This document shows, piece by piece, positions 56,595-64,000 of a stretch of DNA of 64,000 nucleotides (within the stretch, counting starts at the first letter, position 1; the number at the start of each line of letters is the position of its first letter). Made by a program: the position numbers and the translations under genes. The stretch is from Dasypus novemcinctus (Eukaryota > Chordata > Mammalia > Cingulata > Dasypodidae), in assembly GCF_030445035.2 (NCBI RefSeq), contig NC_080678.1:57861087-57925086 (forward strand), given 5' to 3'. The notes beneath the pieces are model-generated. The model was not told the DNA's origin. It saw nothing but the letters and a program-made list of their open reading frames with translations, and ran no database searches.

Positions 56595-57422
56595 CGGCCA
56601 ATCCCCTCCTTGGACGTCTGCCACCCACAAGACCAGCCTATCACCTATGTACATGTTCCCTTCCCTCTCTATATATCCCCGTGTTTTACCCCCAATAAAC
56701 AAGACTTGATCAGAATCCTGTTTTGTCTCCATTCTTCTCTCGACTCCTGCCCCACCCTGCTTCTTCCCACAGGTCCCTGGACTCGCCCCTGCCGGTTTCG
56801 GGCAGTAGGGGTCTGAAGAGAGACTTCAGCCCCCTCCTTGAAGGTGGGGACTTGAATTTATACAGAACTTTCCTAGGCTGGGAAATGATAGTTAGTGGGA
56901 AGGGGATTTAGGGTTCAAGTGAGGTAGTGGGAGGGGGTTGAGTAAGTTTATGACTTCTTGGAATGCTGCAGGAGCAAATGTTTCTTTTGATCTGTAGGGT
57001 TTTAAAGGGTTTGTAAGTAGTGAAGGTTTTCCATCTCCCTCTCCCTCTGATATGCAGGTAGAGGTAGTAAAGATTTCCATCTCCCTTTAATATGCAGATG
57101 GGAAGATCTCTATCTCCTTTTACTCCTGTCTCTACAGGGTTCCTTTCTTCAACCTGTGGGAAAGTGCCTGCTCTCAAACACTGGGGAGGGGGTTTACCTT
57201 TTTCCCAAAGCATATCAGGGGAAACTGAGGTACAGCTTGTTAATTATTGCAAACCTCTAACACCTAAAAAGAGTTCTAAATGGGACCTCATGGCTAGGGT
57301 CTCACAGGATCCCTCAGGAGGTTTCCAGGAAGGGTCTCACAGCCATGTTGTCTGCTGACCATGTTCTTTGCTATGACAGGAAGTCTTACCTCATCTTCCC
57401 TATACTAACCTGCCTCAGTAAG

Positions 57423-57800
57423 AATATTCAAACTGTCCATCACTTTTGCCTTGATTGAAAATTTCTTTTGGGCTACTTCATGACAATACAGGTTAGTTTT
57501 ATACTAAGACTTAGTTGTATTGGGCAGGTTTAGACAGAGAGAAATGAAGTTGTCCTGGATTTCTCTCCAATCTCCTGGACTCCAAGCAGAGGTGTACGTT
57601 CACATTTAGAAATATACCTGTAGTTAAAAAAAAAGGTTTGTAGAACTCCCAGCTTTAAAGCAAAGCCCATACTCCAGAGCTACTCCTGTTATTACTTTCT
57701 TTCTCTATCTCTTGGTTGCTCTGATTGTGTTAGAGCAGTGTGGCACAGTCCAAGCCAGTACCTGGGAAAGAATTGACAGGGACCTTGACTAGTAATAAAT
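57423..57800 (+). other. Intergenic flank of ERV A
   Basis: No gene, repeat or motif recognised. This is the sequence into which ERV A inserted on its right side. Confidence 0.4.
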
Positions 57801-59085
57801 ACAATTACTTATAAAGAAGTTCAGAACACTATAACTGAGGGTTAAGAATTAACAAATAGCCAGTTGGGCCCTGAGCCTCAATGGAGTTGTAACAGCTACT
57901 CTCCAGTTCATTGGACTCACCCAGGACAACTAACAAGGAGCTGATGATGGACAACCACCAAACCAAGGAACTGAGAGAGTCTACGACTCCAACTCCCATC
58001 CATTGGCTATATGGGACTGAAGCCCCCTCTCAATTGGAGGTGGACTGCACATCACATTCCAGAATCCTCAGAATTAGTGAATGAACTATGGATTAGAGTG
58101 GACTTACTGGTATTCTACTATAGACTTATTGTGATTCTAGCGATGGAAGAGCTTTTATCACTGATGTGGAAGCAGTGGCCACTGGAGTTGCTGAAGGCAG
58201 GGAGAGGGAAAAAGGGGTATAATAGGGGGGATTTTTGGGACTTGGAATTGTTCTGAATGACATTGCAGTGACAGATACAGGCCATTATATATCTTGCTGT
58301 AACCTACAGAATTGTGTGGGGGGAGTGTAAACTACAATGTAAACTATAATCCATGCTTAGGGGCAGTGCTCCAAAATGTATTCATCAATTGCGATGAATG
58401 TACCACACAAATGAAGGATTTCATTAATGAGGGTAAATGTGGGCAGTGTGGGGAGCGGGACATATGGGAATCCCCTATATTTTTTATGTAACATTTATGT
58501 AACCTAAATATCTTTTAAAAATAAAAAATATATATTAAAAAAAGAATAGTTATGATTATTAAATCATTATATAGATGCCTTTATATTATAAACGCAAAAA
58601 GGTTTATACCTGAAATTTCTGAAGCTGCCTAGAGTGATTCCACCCCTGTTTATGGTTACTCTAGACTTAAGCCCACCCTTGTGTATGCTTACTATTGTGA
58701 TGGTAATTCTAGACTGAGCTTAACTTTGTGTGTACTTACTATTGGGATGGTAACCACTCCACTCACCTCTGCTTAATATCTACATGAAAGACCTTGTTAA
58801 ATGACCTTTGTTCTGTATACCACTGTCCTAAATCCTGGTGACTGACCCTGGTTTGCTGTCCCAACCTCATCCATCCTGTTCAACCCCTTAATGTTTATTA
58901 ATGAAGAGCCTGTGTTCAGTAGCACTCCCATTATTCATTAGTACCCCAGTGTTATAAACTATTGGAATTTCTGCAGATCAGGGAGGCAGTTTTGGGGCAG
59001 AAGGCCACCATGCTCCATTGTTTGCTTTAAAGATGCATCAGGAGAAAAGAACCCGCTTTTGCTTGGTATCAACAATAAAAGAAAA
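57801..59085 (+). mobile_element. LTR-like family F copy with L1 3' end inside
   Basis: Second copy of the family F repeat (compare 27,846-28,428 and 31,119-31,138). It ends near 'gaacccgcttttgcttggtatcaacaataaa'. An L1 3' end splits it at 57,876-58,545. A duplicated segment ('tatgcttactattgtgatggtaa' and 'gtgtacttactattgggatggtaa') lies at 58,684-58,752. Confidence 0.5.
57876..58545 (+). mobile_element. 5'-truncated L1 3' end
   Basis: About 670 bp collinear with the 3' third of 12,567-14,312: 'ctgagcctcaa', 'acaaccaccaaaccaagg' and 'ctcctctcaattggaggtgga'. It ends 'ttttatgtaacatttatg...aaaaataaaaa' with a poly(A). Its 5' end lies at a different point from the other copies, the pattern expected from variable 5' truncation of one L1 3' UTR. 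Confidence 0.65.
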
Positions 59086-59840
59086 TGTCAAAATTAATGG
59101 ACTTTCTATTTATTTAGTCAACTACTTTTTTCTCATTCTTTTTGATGGGTCTGGGCTAAGATAGGTTCTAAAATGCTTTAACTTGGGTGATCCAAAGCCT
59201 TTTTCAGGTGAGTATGCAAATTGCAATTGTTGTTATTTCTTTAGATACCCCAGTTGACATTATTTCGAGTAAGAACTTCAATCAGGATACTATGTTCACC
59301 TTTATTGCACATTTCACTCCTCTCAGATGAGCTTGAGTCTAAGATGGGGTAGTGCTTGGAGAGGTGTAACTAGTCTATGCAAATGCAAGCCTGGGTAGAT
59401 CCTGAAAGGATTTAAATCATTTAGGCCCTCTCTAGAGCACTCTAACCTCCTTGAGACCTCCTGATCCTGGAAGGTGCTCTAGTTCACATGTTTTCAATAA
59501 GAAACCCTTGAAATAATTGTTACCTTCCAACTGTCTGCTGTTGTAGAATGAAATAGACTCTTCAGGGCATAGCAAGTGGGTTTTGTATGTTCCTTCTGGT
59601 TTATGAGAACCAAAGACTTGGAGCGCAGATAAAGGGGGAAAGAACAGGTTCAAAGTAAATGCCTTACATGTGGGAGGTGAGCAAAGTAATTCTTTCTGTT
59701 TAACTCAGTTTTGTATATGTGGCATTCAGCAAGTTTTGATGTTGAATGAATCAATGAATGAATGCCTCCATTGTTTTATGAAGCATAAGAATAATTTCCT
59801 GGGGGAAAGAGAAGCTTCAGGAACAGGTAGAAATATGGCA
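59086..59840 (+). other. Intergenic, nothing recognised
   Basis: Unique-looking sequence with a 'gaatgaatcaatgaatgaatg' simple stretch at 59,745-59,765. No coding or RNA-gene signal. Confidence 0.4.
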
Positions 59841-60055
59841 AATCCATAAGGATGTGGACTGGGACTCAGATGTGGGTTCAAATCCCAGCCCTGTTTCTTA
59901 TAGGCAATGTGCCTATTGGCAAATGACTGTCTTTTCTGAGCCTCAGTTTCCTCAGGTGTGAAATAGGCACGATTTTACCTATCTTTCAGTGTAATGTGGA
60001 ACAATGATGATGCTTGAGTATAGGTTAAGTACTTAGTAAATGACAGCTATTATAG
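59840..60055 (-). mobile_element. MIR SINE
   Basis: The antisense MIR signature is clear: 'gggttcaaatcccagccctg' (59,874-59,893), then 'gagcctcagtttcctcaggtgtgaaat' and a terminal 'aagtacttagtaaatgacagctattat'. Its presence marks old mammalian DNA between the younger insertions. Confidence 0.9.
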
Positions 60056-60163
60056 AGGGGGAAATGGGAGAGAGATAGGCTTACTGTGGAGCCAAGAAAG
60101 AATCCCCAATCAAAGATAAAACTTGCCCCAAGAAGATAGAAGGAGAGAGCTAGACTGGGTTAA

Positions 60164-60219
60164 AAACAAACAAACAAACTAACTAACTAACAAACTAGCT
60201 AACCAACCAACCAACCAAG
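60164..60219 (+). repeat. Compound tetranucleotide microsatellite
   Basis: The unit shifts stepwise along the array: AAAC repeats, then AACT, one AAAC/TAGC interruption, then AACC. Each differs by one base, which suggests motif turnover within one array. Confidence 0.9.
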
Positions 60220-62255
60220 TGCAAGCCTAAACTCAACCTTTATTTGAATTTCTGAGCATTAATTGTCAGTAGTCTAAACCTACTTACGTCTTATTACTTT
60301 TGGTGAAATAATCCCTCTAGTGTTCTAAAAGTCTGATGTGTGTGTATGATGGTCGCTAGAGTATTAATCTACCCTCAAAAGATGTAACACAAGCATCTTG
60401 GATGTTGAGCAAGGACAGCAATTAAACAGAGTCACCTGTGACTGGCAAGATTTATTGGAGCTTGGAGTCTCTCCTATTGCCAGCTCTGTGTCATCACATG
60501 GAGGAATTGCTATTGCTTGAATTGCTTCCTGCTAATATTATAGTATTTATCAGCATAAGAGGGGAAGGGAAGAAGAGGTTTCAGCCAACGCATGCTGTCT
60601 CTTGTGCATTCTCTTTTTAATGAAGAACCTGTGACCACGGAAAAGTATGCTTCTGGTTTTCCACTGGGGATGTGTAACCATGCTCCCTGATATTTTAGAA
60701 CATTTTAGCAATATAATAATAACAATTATTATTATTGTTATTTTGGAAGAAGCCAATGAATGTTTGTTTTAAAGGTTTCTCTGAAATCATTTGCTTTGAG
60801 CTTTAAGGGGCCACAGTCACATCATTGCCAGGCTTACAGGAACAGTGTTCATTATGGCCTCAGTGGCCAAGGGAGGCTTTTGACCTCCAGCTGGTGTTAG
60901 AATGTGACAGCAGCCCCTGGCAGGGAGGAAGAAGTGGGGACAAGTTTCCTTTTCACAATAGGCAGCATTACAACTGCTTCAGTGAGTCTCATGGGCTCTG
61001 TACAGCCGATGAATTTGCAGGCATTTGCTAGCTCCTTTTCTCTACATGCTCCAGGGATGAACATGTAAAGCAAAGGCTTGAAAAGGAATTGTGTCAAATT
61101 AGTGCCCTTGGCACACGTCCACTTTGGAAGCATAGCTGGCGCTGGAACCTGATGCAGATTCCTGTGCTCAGGGGCGGACACCAGATGAGCAGATAGCTTG
61201 CTCTCCCTCCCATGAAGCTTAAGTGGATGCTCTAGATTCAGAACACCCAGGGGGAAGTGGGCTGCCTAACAAGGTTTCCCCTGGGGCTCCTGATTCCTGA
61301 GTACAGAGGGGTGAAACTGTGGTAAGGCAGAGGAATTGGAGGAGGAAAGTTAGCTAGAAGGCCTTGTCCCATGATCTTCCTACCCACTGTGCCCAACACA
61401 CATCAAAAGTTGTTGAGGAGGAGGAATGGATGCCAGAAATATGGTTCTTTCTCCAGGAAAGAAAATGTCAATGTATTCAGTACGCATAACCCCCACATAC
61501 TATTAACATTCACCAAGTGCGAATTCAAACAAAAAATATCCAAAATTAGATTGGAAGGTATCAGTAATGTCACTTGAGTGCATGACAGGTATGGCGTACT
61601 ATGTCACTTTGGCTTCTGGTGGATCTGGGCTATCAGAACTAGTTTAATTTCTCAAGATGCTCACGGTCTAATCACCAAATAAAACTAGGAATGACAATGA
61701 ATTTGCTCAAGCCCCTGGAAATCCATTTTCTTTTGGGAAATGAAAGGGGCTCAAATCCAAGTCTTTTACATTTGACAAAAATGATGAGGAATGGATGGCA
61801 ATCCTCCTATTGCTAAAAGGAGGTCAGAGCAGGAAAAGCAGCCAAGAGCACTCTCAAGACCTACTGGTTTCTCTTCTGATTCAGAGCAGCTCGTTTCCTC
61901 TGCCCAGGAGTGAAGGAAATAAAGCAGTGGGTTTGGGGCTGCTACCCGAGTCAGGGGTCACTGAAGAGCAGCCTCTGGGGGATAGGTGGGCATTAGAGAA
62001 CAGAGTTCTGTTTGCCCAGTTATCTCTTCCCTTTCAGTTTTGTTTTGATGAAGGAAAAAAAAGGACAACTCTTAGGGAATATTATATATATGCATAAACA
62101 CATGCACAAACACATATAATCATCATATTTAATGTGTTTAGCAAATTTTGGGTTGCGATATATCTTGATGTAAAGAAACCTACTTAAATTTCATTAAGTC
62201 AGATTTTTCCTAATCTGTTTGGCCTTGAAGTCCTGTTCTGTATACCTCCTCCTCT
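60220..62255 (+). other. Unique intergenic sequence, no gene seen
   Basis: About 2 kb largely free of recent repeats, the longest such stretch here. Short ORFs (60-100 codons) on both strands show no domain, no splice-site-bounded exon structure and no signal peptide. An ATT-type run lies at 60,710-60,742 and a palindromic tatatata at 62,083-62,092. Confidence 0.5.
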
Positions 62256-63110
62256 GCTAACATTTTATTTTATTATAAAAAATTTCAAGTGTGCACTAAA
62301 GATCTTAATAGTAACAACCTATATACCCACCACTTAAGATTCTACCATTATTTTACTATCTCGTTTTATCATATATCAATTCATCTCTCTCTTTATTCAT
62401 TTATCAAATAATCTTACCTTTTTATGCATTTCAATGTAAATTACAGACATCAATTCACAGCTTCCTAAATACCTCAGCATGCATATCATTAACTGAAGTT
62501 CAAATTTTGTTTTTTTCTTTTGAGATAAAATTTTAGACAATGAAATATACACATCTTAAGTGCATATTTGTTATTTTGATAAATGCATACACCTGCGTAA
62601 TCCAAACACCTTTCAAGATACAGAACCTTACCATCTCCCCAGAAATTTCCTTTTTATGCCCCTTCTAAATCAGTCCTGACCAGCCCTCCACTCTGCCACT
62701 CCCAGAGGCAAACATCCACTATACTACCTTTTTCATCATACATTATTTATTTACCCTTTGTGTATGGTTTCTTTCACTCACATAATATTTTTTAGATTCA
62801 TCCACGTTCTTTGTATTAGTAATTCTTTTTTTTTTTTTTTAACTGGTGAGCAGCATTCCACTGAATGAATGAACTGCAGTTTGTTTATCCAACTCTTCTG
62901 TGGATTGAGGCCTGGACTCTTTCCAGGTTTTAATTATGAATAAAGCAACTAAGAACATTCTTGAATACATTGACATGTGTGTGTGGGTGTGTGGATGTGT
63001 GCATATGTTTTCATTTCTCATGGGTAAATACCCAATGTGGGGTTACTGGGTTTTTGAGTAGATATATGTTTACCATTATAAGAAATGACTAGAACTCCTT
63101 CTAGGAAATT
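62256..63110 (-). mobile_element. Ancient L1 3' end (L1M-type)
   Basis: Minus-strand L1 with the antisense ORF2 C-terminus/3' UTR signature: 'tttctttcactcacataat', 'gagcagcattccactgaatg', 'gtttgtttatccaactcttctg' and 'gggtaaatacccaatgtgggg'. It is more diverged than the other L1s. Position 62,826-62,840 has a T-run. Confidence 0.7.
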
Positions 63111-63364
63111 TTTCTTGCCCTTAAAAAGAGACCCAAAGTTGAAAAACCCTATTCCTCTGGGCAGGGTTGGATCTAGATATAATGTCTAGATATAACTTCT
63201 ACGGCTTTGAGGACAGAGATGCAACATGGAAAGGAACCGGGTCCTTAATGATATTATTGGATATAGAAGTAACTGACTCTGGGGCTGCCATTCTTGGTCT
63301 TTCTGTTAGAATTAATAACTTTCCTTATTATTTAAGCCAGTTTGAGTCGGAGAGTATTTTATAA

Positions 63365-63575
63365 TTTATTATATTTTCATAAATTTTATTGAAGTATTAC
63401 CTACATATAGAAAAGTACATACAGATTATTTTCACAGGCTAAATGCAACTGAGTAACTAAATACACCTGAATAATGACAAAAATTAAAAGTGAAGACATG
63501 GAATTAGATTTTCCCATTAGGTATCCCTTCCTCTTCCTCAGAATCTCTCTGCCTTGCTTCTCTATTTTCCCAACT
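63365..63575 (-). mobile_element. Old L1 3'-terminal fragment
   Basis: 'aaattttattgaagtattacctacatatag' followed by 'gtacatacag' resembles antisense 3' termini of old L1s. The 200 bp between the previous L1 and this one (63,110-63,365) is unassigned. Confidence 0.45.
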
Positions 63576-63579
63576 TTTA

Positions 63580-64000
63580 AAAATAAACCAATTTTATTGA
63601 TGCATATTCATAAAGCATAAATTCATCCAAATTACACAATCAGTGGTATTTGGTATAATCACATAGTTGTGCATTCATCACTTCAATCATTATTAGAACA
63701 TTTTCATTATTTCAATAATAATAAGAAAAAACAAAAAAACAGACAAACAATAAATACTTATCATCTCTCCATCTCGTAATGCGTCCCCTGCTGTATATAT
63801 TTGCTGTACAACTGTTTCCATCTCTCTAGTTTATTTGTATTTGTATATTTGTAAAAACAGTCTTATGTATATAATATCATCCATATTCGTATTTCCCATG
63901 AGGTTTTACCATGTTATACAGTCCCATGTTATAATTTTTAGCTTTCCTTCCCTTAATATGTGACCTTAGACTTTGCCTTTCAACCACTGTCATACCCATG
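63580..64000 (-). mobile_element. L1 3' UTR, second 3'-end family, cut by window end
   Basis: 'aaataaaccaattttattgatgcatattcataaagcat' matches 15,545-15,590 and 31,964-32,010 of the other two copies, including the AAT-repeat at 63,715-63,722. The element runs off the window. Confidence 0.7.

Larger units (their letters stand above)
56351..56803 (+). mobile_element. LTR E nested in LTR D
   Basis: A GC-richer segment inserted between two copies of gtagg (56,346-56,350 and 56,804-56,808). It has tandem repeats in U3, a TATA-like tatatatcc (56,671) and AATAAA (56,694-56,699), so it reads plus. The right end GGGCA fits CA; the left end reads gtatagg rather than TG, so the exact start is uncertain. 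Confidence 0.65.
56264..57262 (-). mobile_element. Solo LTR D, split by LTR E
   Basis: Plus-strand ends TGTTGGAG and CTCTAACA, with an exact 5-bp duplication cctaa at 56,259-56,263 and 57,263-57,267. Without the inner insert it is about 540 bp. On the minus strand, ctgtataaattc (about plus 56,860) and 'ggctgaagtctctcttcagacccc' parallel the ERV C LTR at 21,752-21,820, so D and ERV C are probably related families. Confidence 0.8.
42881..57417 (-). mobile_element. ERV A: class I provirus with nested insertions
   Basis: A minus-strand provirus bounded by two related LTRs (3' LTR 42,881-43,369; 5' LTR 55,922-57,417 including inserts). Outer flanks gttag (42,876-42,880) and gtaag (57,418-57,422) differ by one base, a 5-bp duplication. 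Internal order on the minus strand is leader (55,921-55,054), gag/pro remnant (about 48,060-47,350), AT-rich module (46,670-44,500), env (44,500-43,454), then a purine-rich CTTTCTGGGGGTTGGG polypurine tract before the 3' LTR. ERV B, a DAS SINE and two LTRs are nested in it. No intact gene remains. Confidence 0.75.
55922..57417 (-). mobile_element. ERV A 5' LTR, split by LTR D
   Basis: The two parts (55,922-56,263 and 57,268-57,417) sum to about 492 bp and align with the 3' LTR at 42,881-43,369. Plus-strand start TGGAATGCTCTGGG and end TGCCTCA give TG...CA. LTR D interrupts it. Confidence 0.75.

Noticed and set aside
60825-61181. Possible conserved exon in the repeat-poor stretch
   Set aside because: Frames of 68 and 94 codons on opposite strands have no recognised domain and no convincing splice sites.

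Overview
The window is gene-poor mammalian DNA built almost entirely of nested retroelements. Three tRNA-derived SINEs match, from memory, the DAS SINEs of armadillos (near 14,720, 22,658 and 46,688). With the L1 families and LTRs seen here, they point to a xenarthran, most likely Dasypus. No host gene with introns, no tRNA or rRNA gene and no CRISPR array was found. The only cellular gene sequence is a broken, intronless copy of the GABA-A receptor gamma-3 subunit (GABRG3) on the minus strand at about 35,185-37,190.

Layout. 1-15,540: an old minus-strand L1 (ORF2, ORF1, 5' region) hit by a SINE, two MaLR-like LTRs, a 7-kb minus-strand L1 (5,242-12,253) and a plus-strand 5'-truncated L1 3' end (12,567-14,312). 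The 7-kb L1 has a tandem-monomer 5' UTR, lacks the middle of ORF2, has a very long 3' UTR, and appears to have carried about 0.57 kb of flanking DNA with it. 15,540-21,895: an L1 3' end, two more MaLR-like LTRs, and the 3' part of a plus-strand endogenous retrovirus (ERV C: AT-rich module, reverse transcriptase remnant, env transmembrane remnant, LTR). 21,896-27,840: another minus-strand L1 with a SINE. 27,850-31,130: an LTR-like repeat split by an ORF1-only plus-strand L1, itself split by a 930-bp CpG-rich class II solo LTR with a perfect 6-bp target duplication. 31,950-40,260: a minus-strand L1 whose ORF2 holds the GABRG3 retrocopy. 40,260-42,880: mostly unique, with an L2 fragment.

42,881-57,417 is a minus-strand class I provirus (ERV A) with matching flanks (gttag/gtaag). 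It holds protease and env remnants, a plus-strand provirus (ERV B, 48,064-55,053, two 425-bp LTRs about 97% identical), and, in its 5' LTR, a solo LTR (D) that itself contains another LTR (E). ERV A and ERV B share a collinear AT-rich internal module in opposite orientation, which leaves a large inverted repeat. 57,418-64,000 holds another LTR-like copy with an L1 3' end inside it, a MIR, a microsatellite, about 2 kb of unremarkable unique DNA and old L1 3' ends.

Nothing here forms a working pathway; the interest lies in insertion order, L1 3' transduction, retrocopy origin and ERV recombination. All boundaries were read by eye.
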